From the NCBI GenBank assembly GCA_963663285.2, contig CAXXNI010000004.1:310001-374000 (forward strand): DNA of 64,000 nucleotides, read 5' to 3'. Source of the stretch: CAXXOK01 sp963663285 (lineage in GTDB: Bacteria > Bacillota > Clostridia > Christensenellales > Aristaeellaceae). Both the position numbers and the translations under genes were made by a program. How positions within the stretch are numbered: the first letter of the stretch is position 1; every line of letters begins with the position of its first letter. Positions 26,985-36,001 of this stretch are shown one piece after another. The notes below the pieces were generated by a model. It was given only the letters and a program-made list of their open reading frames with translations. It ran no database searches and had not been told where the DNA came from.

Positions 26985-28251
26985 TAGAGAATTGGAAACA
27001 ATCAGTGAAAAGGTAAAAGCGGCAAACGATGCCGTCGTGGAAACCATGCAGGAAAGCGATCCCTATTGGGTCGGCATGCAGCCCGCGATTTCGTGTGTGC
27101 CGGAAATGCACGAAGGGTTGATTTTACATTCCGGCCCGGCGATCGCGTGGGAAGACATGTGCGAAACGCAGCGTCAGGGCGGCATCAACGGCGTGCTGTA
27201 TGAAGGCTATGCCAAAACGGAAGCGGAAGCACGAAAACTGCTGGAAACAGGTGAGATCGAGTTTGCCGCCGGAAACGATTATCACGTGGTCGTGCCGGGC
27301 TCCGGCATCGCGACGCCTTCGATGGTGGTAAATATTGTTCAGGACAGACACAGCGGCGTCCGCGGTTTCTGTGCACCGTTTGAAGGCCCCAACCGCGGCG
27401 GTTTGGCAGGCTGGGGCGTATACAATGCCGCTATTCAGACTCACTTGAATAACATGCACGATCATCTTGGCCCGGCATTCAATCAGGTGTTGGAAAGTAC
27501 GGGCGGCATCGGGCTGAAAAGGATGATCACACGTGGGGTGGAGATGGGGGATGAGCTGCATTCGCGCCAGGACGCCTGCGGACTGATGCTTACCAATGAG
27601 CTGATGAAGCTGCTCTACGATTCCGCCATTTCCAAGGAATTGAAAGACCAGTGCGTTGAGCTGCTATACGGTACGGTACGCTTTTTTCATCCGCTGGGGA
27701 TGGCCGCGGGCATGGCGCTTTTGGAGAGTATTCGCGACGTGCCGTATGCGACGGTTGTAACGGCGATGATGGGCAACGGCGTAACCTACGGCATTAAAAT
27801 TGCGGGGCTGGGAAACCAGTGGTTTACGGCGCCGGCGCCGATGCTGGAAGGCAGCTATGTTACCACGGACATTGACATAAGCGATGTGCTGCCGTGGATT
27901 GGCGATAGCTGCATGCTGGAAGCGGCGGGGCTTGGCGGCAGTGCGGCGGCGGCGGCGCCGGCGGTAATGCGCGCGCAAAACCTGACCATGGATGACGGCA
28001 TTGAACGCAGCCGTGAAATTGAGCAGATCACGCTGGCCAATCATCGGTATTACCTGATTCCGGCGCTGGACTACCAAGGCTCTCCGCTTGGCATTGATAT
28101 GCGTAAAGTGCTGAAAACCGGCATACCGCCGGTTGTGCACGGCGGTATGATTTCCAAAAGCGGGCGCCGTTTAGGCGCGGGCGTTGCGCATGTGCCGATG
28201 GAATGCTTTGAAAAAGCGTGTCTCGCTTTTGGCGAAAAATACGGACTGTGA
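26962..28251 (+). CDS. DUF1116 protein (oxamate transcarbamoylase subunit-like, AllG/YlbE)
   Basis: A 429-aa member of DUF1116. Seen: GGINGVLYEGYAKTEAEA, PGSGIATPSMVVNIV, a GxNRGGLAGWGVYN loop, VVTAMMGNGVTYGIKIAG, LGGSAAAAAPAVMRAQ and VVHGGMISKSG. It overlaps the end of the DUF2877 gene by 23 bases. An alternative start is TTG 26992, which has a better ribosome site (CGGAGTGATAGAGAA) and would remove ten residues. The family works with FdrA and DUF2877; no other activity is known to me. Its presence argues that the complex is complete in this organism. Confidence 0.87.
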   Translation: MMIPKRSDRELETISEKVKAANDAVVETMQESDPYWVGMQPAISCVPEMHEGLILHSGPAIAWEDMCETQRQGGINGVLYEGYAKTEAEARKLLETGEIEFAAGNDYHVVVPGSGIATPSMVVNIVQDRHSGVRGFCAPFEGPNRGGLAGWGVYNAAIQTHLNNMHDHLGPAFNQVLESTGGIGLKRMITRGVEMGDELHSRQDACGLMLTNELMKLLYDSAISKELKDQCVELLYGTVRFFHPLGMAAGMALLESIRDVPYATVVTAMMGNGVTYGIKIAGLGNQWFTAPAPMLEGSYVTTDIDISDVLPWIGDSCMLEAAGLGGSAAAAAPAVMRAQNLTMDDGIERSREIEQITLANHRYYLIPALDYQGSPLGIDMRKVLKTGIPPVVHGGMISKSGRRLGAGVAHVPMECFEKACLAFGEKYGL

Positions 28252-28262
28252 GGTAGGCGGAG

Positions 28263-29171
28263 ATGATGAAAGCCGCAAAAGGGATCTATTGCGCGCTTGT
28301 AACCCCCTTGACGGAAAAGGAAGAAATAGATGTTGAGGGCGTGGAAAAACTGGCCCGGCATGTTATTGCGGGCGGGGTAGACGGCCTGCTGGCGCTGGGC
28401 TCTACAGGCGAGCAAATCGCGCTGGCCAGAGAAAGCAAACGCCGTATGCTGCAAACGCTGCGTGCGGTAATGCCTTCGGATATGCCGCTGATGGCGGGGT
28501 GCGGTGCGACATCCACAAAGCTGGCAATTGAAAACATTCGCGATGCGGAAGAAGCCGGTGCGGATGCGGTGATTCTTACGCCGCCCTGCTTTTATCCTTT
28601 TGGGGATGACGCACTGGTTGCCTATTTTACGCAGGCCGCGGCTGCCGCGCATGTGCCGGTGTACTTGTACAACATTTCCCGTTTTGTAGGCGTGCGCATT
28701 GGCAGCGATGTGGTTCGCCGCCTGCTGGATAACCCCATGATTATGGGCATCAAGGAGAGTGACCGGGACGAGGAATACCTGCAAAAGCTTTTGGATATTG
28801 CCGGGCAAAGAGAGGACTTTGCTGTGATACAGGGAAGCGAACGCATTTTCACCAAAAGCTTTGACCGCGGATGCAGCGCGGGGGTGACGGTGGTTGGCAA
28901 TTTGGCGCCGTCGATAGCGCCCGCACTGTACAGGGCATGGCGGGAAAAACGCACGCAGGATGCGGAGGCTCTGCAGCGGCAGCTGTTGGAATATGTATCC
29001 GTTATTACCCTGCTTGGCATGTTTCCGCAGGAGCTTAAGATGTGCATGAGCCGGAAAGGGATATGCAAACCCTACATGACATCGCCTTTCACCGCGATGA
29101 CGAACCGGCAGCGTGAAACCCTGCTTTGCGCGCTGGCAGAACTGGAAAAAAAGTACCCGGCTGTCAATTGA
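28263..29171 (+). CDS. DapA/NanA-family class I aldolase or lyase
   Basis: A 302-aa (beta/alpha)8 Schiff-base enzyme of the dihydrodipicolinate synthase/N-acetylneuraminate lyase family. The catalytic lysine is K164 in MGIKES, the proton-relay tyrosine Y136 in VYLYNIS, and the substrate-carboxylate loop is GSTGE at 46-50. The family condenses or cleaves 2-oxo acids. As an IlvD/Edd-type dehydratase follows 45 bases downstream, a dehydratase-plus-2-keto-3-deoxy acid aldolase pair is a reasonable reading, not lysine synthesis. The start could be either of two adjacent ATGs (28263 or 28266). Confidence 0.88.
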   Translation: MMKAAKGIYCALVTPLTEKEEIDVEGVEKLARHVIAGGVDGLLALGSTGEQIALARESKRRMLQTLRAVMPSDMPLMAGCGATSTKLAIENIRDAEEAGADAVILTPPCFYPFGDDALVAYFTQAAAAAHVPVYLYNISRFVGVRIGSDVVRRLLDNPMIMGIKESDRDEEYLQKLLDIAGQREDFAVIQGSERIFTKSFDRGCSAGVTVVGNLAPSIAPALYRAWREKRTQDAEALQRQLLEYVSVITLLGMFPQELKMCMSRKGICKPYMTSPFTAMTNRQRETLLCALAELEKKYPAVN

Positions 29172-29215
29172 ACACCACGACGGACAAACATTGAAAAATT
29201 CTGGAGGTATGGAAA

Positions 29216-30871
29216 ATGAACGAGCGTAGCAAATGGGAATTCGGTGTGGCAAGCGTTAAAAGAGACGGCATTTTGTACGGCCTCGGTTATACCAAGGAGG
29301 AAGTAAAGCGGCCGTATATTGCCGTGGTTAACTCGTGGAATGAATATAACCCCGGCCATGTGCATCTGCGCGAGGTGGCGGAACGCGTAAAGCAGGGCAT
29401 CCGTGACGCCGGCGGCCTGCCCTTTGAAGTGACGACGACCGGTTTATGCGACGGCATGGTGCTCAAAGACCCCCGCTATATTGAACTGCCCAGCCGCAAC
29501 CTGATTGCCGATGAAGTGGAACTGAACGTGGAAGCCAATATGTTTGACGGCATGGTGCTGCTGTCCACCTGCGATTCCATTGTGCCCGGCCACCTGATGG
29601 CGGCTGCGCGTTTGGATATTCCGGCTGTTGTGGTAACCGGCGGCTATATGCCCCATTGCTCCTGGCGCGGTGAAGATATTGGATTGGTTAAGGTATCGTC
29701 GTCCGTTGGTAAGGTAATGGAAGGCAAAATGGATAAAGCAGAGTTTGACGATATGATGCAGTGCGCACATATGGGCTGCGGTGCATGCGGCAGCATGACA
29801 ACAGCCAGCAGCATGTGCTTTATTGCCGAAGCAATGGGTATGACCATGCCGGGCAACGCCTCTATCAATGCGGCGGACAAGCGCCTTGGCGGCATGGGGC
29901 ATGATGCCGGTTTGGAAGTAATGCGTATGCTCCGGGAAGGGATTACCTCGCGCCAGATTATTACGGAAAAAGCGATAGAGAACGCGATCATCACGGATAT
30001 TGCGGTGGCTGGCTCGACGAACCTGCTGCTTCATATTCCTGCCATCGCGCATGAGGCGGGCCTGGATCGCGACTGGTGGGCTTTCTTTGATGAATGCTCC
30101 CATAAAATTCCGCTGATCACCCATCTTCAGCCCAGCGGCCCCTACTACCTCAAGGACTTTGACATGGCGGGCGGCATGAAAGGTTTACTGGGCCGGTTGC
30201 TTCCGCTGCTGCATAAAGACTGCCTCACCATCAATGGCCATACGCTGGAAGAGAACTACGCGGGTTCTCCGGTTTATAATGACGATTGCATCCGTAAGCT
30301 GGATCATCCGGTCTCGGCGGATGGCGGCATTGCCGTTTTACATGGCAACATTGCCCCGGACGGCGCTATTTTGAAAACCGCGGCAGTGCCGGAGAACCTG
30401 ATGGTTTTCCATGGAAAGGCCAAAATCTTCCACGATGTGGATGACGCGATCAAAGCGCTGCGTGCAGGCGAAATCCTGCCGGGCGACGCGGTTGTGATTC
30501 GTTATCTTGGCCCCAAAGGGCGCTTTGGCACCACGGCTTTCACCTTCCAAAAAGAAGTGGCGGGAATGTCGCTGGCGGACAAAGTGGCCATCATTACGGA
30601 TGGGCGCTTCTCCGGAGGCACAACGGGATTATCCATTGGTTACGTTGCGCCGGAAGCCGCGATTCGGGGGCCGTTGGCTGCCGTGCAGGAGGGCGACGAC
30701 ATCTACGTGAACGTAGAAGAGCGCCTGATCCGTATGGAAGTAAGCGACGAAGAGATCGCCCGCCGGTTGGAAAATGTGGATTGGAAACTGGAGGAAAGCA
30801 AATTCAAGCCTTTCCTGCGTATGTTTGCCCGCAATGTTACATCGACGGCAAAGGGTGCAACCTGGCAATAA
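29216..30871 (+). CDS. IlvD/Edd-family dehydratase (sugar-acid or dihydroxy-acid dehydratase)
   Basis: A 551-aa Fe-S dehydratase. Family motifs: CDSIVPGHLMAAARLDIPAV, the cluster region MGCGACGSMTTASSMCFIAE, and TDGRFSGGTTGLSIGYVAPE near the C-terminus. It removes water from 2,3-dihydroxy acids to give 2-keto-3-deoxy acids. The family covers branched-chain amino acid synthesis (IlvD), phosphogluconate (Edd) and pentonate dehydratases. No ilv genes are nearby and the neighbour is a DapA-family aldolase, so a catabolic sugar-acid role is favoured. The ATG has a CTGGAGG site. The length is normal. Confidence 0.88.
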   Translation: MNERSKWEFGVASVKRDGILYGLGYTKEEVKRPYIAVVNSWNEYNPGHVHLREVAERVKQGIRDAGGLPFEVTTTGLCDGMVLKDPRYIELPSRNLIADEVELNVEANMFDGMVLLSTCDSIVPGHLMAAARLDIPAVVVTGGYMPHCSWRGEDIGLVKVSSSVGKVMEGKMDKAEFDDMMQCAHMGCGACGSMTTASSMCFIAEAMGMTMPGNASINAADKRLGGMGHDAGLEVMRMLREGITSRQIITEKAIENAIITDIAVAGSTNLLLHIPAIAHEAGLDRDWWAFFDECSHKIPLITHLQPSGPYYLKDFDMAGGMKGLLGRLLPLLHKDCLTINGHTLEENYAGSPVYNDDCIRKLDHPVSADGGIAVLHGNIAPDGAILKTAAVPENLMVFHGKAKIFHDVDDAIKALRAGEILPGDAVVIRYLGPKGRFGTTAFTFQKEVAGMSLADKVAIITDGRFSGGTTGLSIGYVAPEAAIRGPLAAVQEGDDIYVNVEERLIRMEVSDEEIARRLENVDWKLEESKFKPFLRMFARNVTSTAKGATWQ

Positions 30872-30872
30872 T

Positions 30873-31736
30873 ATGCCGGAAATTTTCTTGCAGAATCAGT
30901 GGGGAGAAGCCTCAATCGGCACACGCGGCGCGGAGCTGCTGGCGCTGCGCCCGTGTGCCGGCGAAAACCTCCTGTGGGAAGCATCCCCCAAAACATGGAA
31001 CCGCACTGCGCCGACGGTATTCCCCATTCTGGGCGGCTGGCCTGATGACCGCTATACGGTAGATGGGCAAGCATTTACCATGCAGCGCAATGGTTTTGCC
31101 AGAACGCAGGAGTTTACGGTGCTGTCCAAAACGCCGGATTCGTGCTGCCTTATGCTGGAGAGCAACCTGCAAACACTGCAAAGCTATCCGTTTGAATTCA
31201 GACTGCTTGTGTGGTATTGTATGTCTACACAGGGAGTACGAATCAGCTATGAAATTACAAATACCGGCAGGGCGGATATGCCTTGGATTGCCGGTGCCCA
31301 TCCCGGGTTTGCGTGGGACCGCCGCAACGGCTGGAAGATACGGTTTGCAAAGCCGGAAAGAACTTTATTTTTACACCCGGATGGTTCCAAAGGGGTGCAA
31401 CTGGATGGGGAATCTGGTATTTTGCTCACGCCGCGCTTGTTTTCAGGCGGTGCGTTAAGCACTTGTAAGCTGGATTCCCGCTGGGTGGAGCTTGTGCCCC
31501 CCGAAGCAGGCAGGTACCGCATCCGCATAAACCGTATGGAATTTCCTTGCCTTACCCTTTGGAGCATGGATAGCGATCAGGCGCGCTTTGTTTGTATTGA
31601 GCCGTCCACAGGCGTGGGCGGCACGGAAAGAGACCTTCGTATGCGCCGCGGCATTCGCACCCTTCGGCAGGGGTATACGGAAACACGATCGCTATGTATC
31701 GAATGCGTGCCAGTAAAGCCTGACGGGCTTTCATAG
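30873..31736 (+). CDS. Galactose mutarotase-like (aldose 1-epimerase family) protein
   Basis: A 287-aa beta-sandwich protein of the aldose epimerase/YeaD-like superfamily. The start is ATG 30873 (MPEIFLQNQWGEASIG), one base after the dehydratase stop. Seen: RGAELLALRPCAGENLLWEA, FPILGGWPDD, and the superfamily's AGAHPGFAW histidine and EPSTGVGG segment. It probably interconverts anomers of a sugar or sugar acid feeding the pathway. Catalytic residues cannot be assigned beyond the histidine in GAHPGF and a C-terminal glutamate. Confidence 0.8.
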   Translation: MPEIFLQNQWGEASIGTRGAELLALRPCAGENLLWEASPKTWNRTAPTVFPILGGWPDDRYTVDGQAFTMQRNGFARTQEFTVLSKTPDSCCLMLESNLQTLQSYPFEFRLLVWYCMSTQGVRISYEITNTGRADMPWIAGAHPGFAWDRRNGWKIRFAKPERTLFLHPDGSKGVQLDGESGILLTPRLFSGGALSTCKLDSRWVELVPPEAGRYRIRINRMEFPCLTLWSMDSDQARFVCIEPSTGVGGTERDLRMRRGIRTLRQGYTETRSLCIECVPVKPDGLS

Positions 31737-31752
31737 GAAAGGACGAAATGCG

Positions 31753-32547
31753 ATGAGCTATTCGGACAAACCTGTCGTGATGGTGACAGGGGCGACCCAA
31801 TATACCGGACTCACCACAGCTAAACTGTTTGCAAAACGCGGCTATCATGTTTGTGTTACCTCCCGCGGGCTTGAAAAAGCGGAAGGCGCCGCACAACAGA
31901 TTCGTGATGAAGTGCCGGAAGCGGATGTGCTGGCGGTTGCGATGACGCCGAGCGACGTTGCGCAGACACAACAGGCTTTTGCACAGGTAAAGGAACACTT
32001 TGGACGGCTGGATTGCTTTGTGGCCAATGCGACGGCGGCCTGCCGCTTTAAGAACATCCTGAATACGACGGAAGAAGATTACGACTTCATTATGGACAGC
32101 AACACGAAAGCGTATTTCTTCGGCACACAGGCGGCGGCAAAGCTGATGATTGCTTGCGGCATACAGGGCAGCATCGTTCTCATTGGCTCTGTGCATGCCG
32201 GAGGCGCGCTGCCAAACCGCATTCCCTATGCAATTTCCAAGGGCGGCATTGAGGTGTTGGCGCGGAATGCGGCTTACGAGCTGGGGAAATACGGTATCCG
32301 TGTGAATTGCCTTGTTGCCGGTGCGATTGTGAATGACAAGTTTCAGGAACAGACGGAAGACGAAAAGAACGCACGCCGAGCGAATTGGCCGATCGGCCGG
32401 GAATCCTACCCCGAAGATATCGCCAAATCCGTTTGGTTTCTGGGAACAGATGAATCCCGAACGATTACCGGCATCAACCTGACCGTCGATTCCGGTGTGA
32501 GCGCCTGCTTGCTGAAATATGAGCGGGAGTGGGAAACCATAGGGTAG
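31753..32547 (+). CDS. Short-chain dehydrogenase/reductase
   Basis: A 264-aa NAD(P)-dependent oxidoreductase. The cofactor loop is TGATQYTG (residues 12-19), an atypical spelling of TGxxxGIG. The catalytic residues are S146 (LIGSVH), Y159 and K163 (IPYAISKGG), and NxxGG-type structure is kept as VANATAA. The C-terminus has DESRTITGINLTVDSGV, the usual TGxxxxVDGG end. It is likely an alcohol/keto oxidoreductase acting on a pathway intermediate. The gap from the previous gene is 16 bases, with GAAAGGACG as ribosome site. Confidence 0.9.
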   Translation: MSYSDKPVVMVTGATQYTGLTTAKLFAKRGYHVCVTSRGLEKAEGAAQQIRDEVPEADVLAVAMTPSDVAQTQQAFAQVKEHFGRLDCFVANATAACRFKNILNTTEEDYDFIMDSNTKAYFFGTQAAAKLMIACGIQGSIVLIGSVHAGGALPNRIPYAISKGGIEVLARNAAYELGKYGIRVNCLVAGAIVNDKFQEQTEDEKNARRANWPIGRESYPEDIAKSVWFLGTDESRTITGINLTVDSGVSACLLKYEREWETIG

Positions 32548-32584
32548 GAATGGCCGGGAAACCGCTTTGAGGGGGTGACGCTGC

Positions 32585-33349
32585 ATGATATCCGTTGTCG
32601 TGATAGATGACAACAAGCCAACCGCGGATAGAATTGTCAACACGGTTCCGTGGGGCACCATGGGCTGCGAGGTTGTTGCCGTCCGGTATGATGGCTTGCA
32701 GGGCAAGCAGGCGATTGCGCAATATCTGCCGGAACTCATCATAACCGATATCCGCATGCCCAACCTAAGCGGCCTTGAAACCATTGAGCTGATGCGTACG
32801 CTGATTCCCAACAGCAAGGTGATTTTTATTTCGGCGTATGATGAGTTTGAGTATGCTTACCGCGCCATTAAACTCAATGCGCACGATTATCTCATCAAAC
32901 CATTTTCACAGACGGATCTGCTCAAAGCGATACGAAAAGCGGTTTTGGAGCTGAACGGAGAAAAAGCCGACAGCCAGCAGGCCGCGGCTGGCGAAAACCA
33001 GACGGTTGTACAGCGTATTTTGGAATATTTCGACCACCACATCGGCGAAACCCTGACCATGGAAGAATTGGCAAAGCTGTTTGGGCTAAGCGCAAGCCAC
33101 CTTGGGCGTATGATACAGCAGGAAACAGGCAAACGCTTTATGGAGCTGACAACGCAAATGCGTATGGATAAAGCGGGGGCGCTGCTCTGCAACAGCGATT
33201 ACCGTGTCAGCGAAATCGGCGAGATGGTCGGGTATAAAAGCTATCTGGCCTTTTACAAGGTGTTTTGTAAAACCAAAGGAATATCCCCAACGGAATATGC
33301 AAAACGGATGCAGGCTGGAGATGCGCCCCGGGAAGAGGAAAAACCATGA
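32585..33349 (+). CDS. Response regulator, receiver plus AraC-type HTH (YesN-like)
   Basis: A 254-aa transcription regulator. The receiver domain (1-120) has the acidic pair D8-D9, the phospho-acceptor D55 (IITDIRMPNLSG) and the LIKPF lysine. The C-terminal AraC domain (about 145-245) has two helix-turn-helix units, including LTMEELAKLFGLSASHLGR and VSEIGEMVGYKSYLAFYKVF. The gene end overlaps the histidine kinase start (ATGA). The pair lies at the end of the catabolic cluster and likely controls it; the target site is unknown. Confidence 0.93.
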   Translation: MISVVVIDDNKPTADRIVNTVPWGTMGCEVVAVRYDGLQGKQAIAQYLPELIITDIRMPNLSGLETIELMRTLIPNSKVIFISAYDEFEYAYRAIKLNAHDYLIKPFSQTDLLKAIRKAVLELNGEKADSQQAAAGENQTVVQRILEYFDHHIGETLTMEELAKLFGLSASHLGRMIQQETGKRFMELTTQMRMDKAGALLCNSDYRVSEIGEMVGYKSYLAFYKVFCKTKGISPTEYAKRMQAGDAPREEEKP

Positions 33350-35025
33350 AGATCAAGTACAAGCTGATGCTTGCAATGCTTGCCATGGCGCTTATTCTTT
33401 TTACGCTGAACGGGTTTACCGTGCTGGAAAATGTGTACAGGGAGATTAAACAGGAAAAAAGCACCGTCTATACGGAGCTGATTGAACAGGCTTTGCGCAG
33501 CTTTGAAAATATTTCCGATGATGTGGAATATTACTATTTTGACGCGTGTAAGGAAGAGGGAATCGGCAATATCCTTACACTGGAAAAGTCTGTGGAGCAG
33601 AAAAAAACACAGCTGCGGTTAAAACTGAATAATCTGATTAACAACAATTCCAGCTACCTGGTGGATGCGTGCATTGTGGATTTGGATGATAACTATTACT
33701 TTTCCCAGCGCAGCACAACCGAGCAAAAGGCGGCCTTTATTGCGGTTTATGAGGATGGGATGAGGGGACAGGAAACAAAGTGGTATGCCTTTAAGGATAC
33801 GGTGTATCTTTGCCGGGCTGTCTATACTTTGGCGCCCTATGTGAAACGGGGTTACCTAGTCGGACAAATCAACATTGAATATTTGCGCTCCATGCTGGGT
33901 GTGGAAAACATCAGCGAGGGTGCGTTTCTGGTGCTGGCGGATAATAGCGAGCCGTTGTTTGGAAGCACGGAAAGCGTTTCTACTACGCAATTGCAGCAGC
34001 TCTTTGCGTTAACGGAAAACAGTTACGGCACATGGCTTGAACTGGATACGGAAATGGACAGGCTGCTTACGAACCGTATCGTAACGCGGCGCGGGGATTG
34101 GGCCATCCTGTTTGCTGTTTCCCACAGCGTGATGATGGCGAGGTATTTCAGCATTCTGCATGGAATTGTGATCGCCTATATTTTGTTGATCGCGCTGGCG
34201 GTGCTGTTGTCGCTGCTGTTCTCCCGCGGGATTACCAAAAACATTTCCGATTTAATGGTATCCATCAATCGCATCCATGATGAGTCGCTGGACTTGAAGA
34301 TTGTTGTACGCGGGCACGATGAGGTGGCCGAACTCGCCAAAAAGTATAATTGGCTGCTGGATTATATTCGCGGCATTCACCGATCCGAGTATGAACTGCT
34401 GGAGTTGAAATACCGTTTTATTCAATCGCAAATCAGCCCCCACTTTATCAGCAATATACTGTCCTCCATCAGCTCGTATTCCATGATGGGCAAATCCGAC
34501 CAAATGGAGGAACTGTGTATCAAAACCAGCAGGTATCTAAAAAACAACCTGCGCGTGGACGAGCGCCGCTTTACGACGCTGCGGGATGAGATTAACAGCG
34601 TTAGTGAATATGTGGAAATATACCGTATGATTTCGGCCAGCGATCTGGAATTTATTTGCGAATGTGCCCCGGAAGATGAAGAGCTGGAAATCCTCAGTAT
34701 GCTGTTGCAGCCATTGGTGGAAAATGCGGTGCTGCATGCTTTCAGCTGCAGCGATGCGCGCATGTACAAGGTTACGGTGCGCGCGCACACTGAAAATGGC
34801 TGGCTTTTTATGGGGGTTGGGGATAATGGCTGCGGCATGAAGGATGAAACGCTCAAGAGAATAGAACGGATTAAAGCGGATTCGCTCAACGGCGTAGACC
34901 CTACCGGTTTTGGCATTGGCGCCGTCATCCGGCGGCTGCAGCTTCAATACGGGGATAACTATGTTCTGGAAGTGGCTACAAAGCCAGACGAGGGCACTGT
35001 AATACGTATCGGGTTTCCTGTGTAA
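33346..35025 (+). CDS. Sensor histidine kinase (YesM-like, LytS/HisKA_7 type)
   Basis: A 559-aa membrane kinase. The first membrane segment is at residues about 7-27 and the second at about 268-292 (SILHGIVIAYILLIALAVLL), enclosing an extracellular sensor of about 240 residues. A HAMP domain follows. The phospho-acceptor is H366 in FIQSQISPHFISNILSSIS, matching the QxQIxPHFxxNxL box of YesM-type kinases. The ATPase domain has LLQPLVENAVLHAF (N box) and GVGDNGCGMKDE (G box). It probably senses an extracellular carbohydrate or the transported compound. Confidence 0.93.
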   Translation: MKIKYKLMLAMLAMALILFTLNGFTVLENVYREIKQEKSTVYTELIEQALRSFENISDDVEYYYFDACKEEGIGNILTLEKSVEQKKTQLRLKLNNLINNNSSYLVDACIVDLDDNYYFSQRSTTEQKAAFIAVYEDGMRGQETKWYAFKDTVYLCRAVYTLAPYVKRGYLVGQINIEYLRSMLGVENISEGAFLVLADNSEPLFGSTESVSTTQLQQLFALTENSYGTWLELDTEMDRLLTNRIVTRRGDWAILFAVSHSVMMARYFSILHGIVIAYILLIALAVLLSLLFSRGITKNISDLMVSINRIHDESLDLKIVVRGHDEVAELAKKYNWLLDYIRGIHRSEYELLELKYRFIQSQISPHFISNILSSISSYSMMGKSDQMEELCIKTSRYLKNNLRVDERRFTTLRDEINSVSEYVEIYRMISASDLEFICECAPEDEELEILSMLLQPLVENAVLHAFSCSDARMYKVTVRAHTENGWLFMGVGDNGCGMKDETLKRIERIKADSLNGVDPTGFGIGAVIRRLQLQYGDNYVLEVATKPDEGTVIRIGFPV

Positions 35026-35156
35026 ATCAAACAAACTGCATGGGCCCTGTGTTTGCTATACCTAAAAACGAATGGAACGGGTTCAATACTATCTGCGCGG
35101 AGGATGGGATTGCTCATACTGTGCACGGATACGCCATGTGAAAAGGAAGTAAGAAG

Positions 35157-35996
35157 ATGTTTGATATTCTGGAAAAAGAAAGCCTGAATGCGAATGTAAC
35201 GCGCATGACCATTGCGGCGCCGCTGATTGCGCGAAAAGCGCAAGCCGGACAGTTTGTGATTGTGCGGGCTTGCGGGCAAAGCGAACGCATCCCGCTGACG
35301 ATTGCCGATTCGGATGCGGACGCCGGAACTATCCGTATCATTTATCAGATTGTCGGAGCGGGAACCATGGAATTGGACACGCTCAAAACCGGACAGGAAT
35401 TATGCGATCTGGCCGGGCCGCTGGGCAAAGCGACGGAGACGGATGGATTGCGCAGGGTTTGTGTGGTCGGGGGCGGTGTGGGCTGCGCGATTGCCTACCC
35501 GGTTGCTAAAAAGCTGTATCAGCAAGGCGCTGCGGTATATAGCATAATCGGCTTCAGGCACAAGGATGCTGTGATATTGCAGGATGCTTTTGAAAAAGTG
35601 TCCGCGCAATCGGTTTTGATGACCGATGACGGAAGCGGGGGCGAAAAAGGCTTTGTTACGCATGCGCTGAAAAGGCTGATTTTGGAAGGCAATCCATTGG
35701 ACCATGTCTTTGCCGTCGGCCCGCTTGTGATGATGAAATCCGTCTGCGAGATTACAAAACAGTATGGGATTCCAACAACGGTAAGCATGAATCCGATCAT
35801 GATTGACGGCACGGGGATGTGCGGCGGCTGCCGGTTGACCGTAGGCGGGGAAACCCGTTTTGCTTGTGTGGACGGGCCGGACTTTGACGGGCATCTCGTG
35901 GATTTTGATGAAGTGATCCGCCGTAACCGGATGTACAGTGCCTTTGAACAAACAAGGCGTGAAGAAATATGCCGCCTCTTTCAGAAGGAGTGTTAA
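35157..35996 (+). CDS. FAD/[2Fe-2S] oxidoreductase subunit, NfnA/SudB (PyrK-like)
   Basis: A 279-aa protein of the ferredoxin-NADP reductase family: an FAD domain with RIPLTIADSD, an NAD-binding region with GGGVGCAIAYPVAK, and C-terminal cysteines in TGMCGGCRLTVG and FACVDGPDFDGH for a [2Fe-2S] cluster. It precedes an NfnB/SudA-like partner. The pair could be electron-bifurcating NADH-dependent ferredoxin:NADP reductase or sulfide dehydrogenase; the two cannot be separated by eye. It starts after AAAGGAAG, 131 bases beyond the kinase gene. Confidence 0.88.
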   Translation: MFDILEKESLNANVTRMTIAAPLIARKAQAGQFVIVRACGQSERIPLTIADSDADAGTIRIIYQIVGAGTMELDTLKTGQELCDLAGPLGKATETDGLRRVCVVGGGVGCAIAYPVAKKLYQQGAAVYSIIGFRHKDAVILQDAFEKVSAQSVLMTDDGSGGEKGFVTHALKRLILEGNPLDHVFAVGPLVMMKSVCEITKQYGIPTTVSMNPIMIDGTGMCGGCRLTVGGETRFACVDGPDFDGHLVDFDEVIRRNRMYSAFEQTRREEICRLFQKEC

Positions 35997-36001
35997 CTGC
36001 T

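Noticed and set aside
28263..29171. Lysine-biosynthesis DapA
   Set aside because: The fold is right, but there are no other dap genes; the IlvD-type dehydratase next to it and the catabolic context favour a 2-keto-3-deoxy acid aldolase or lyase.
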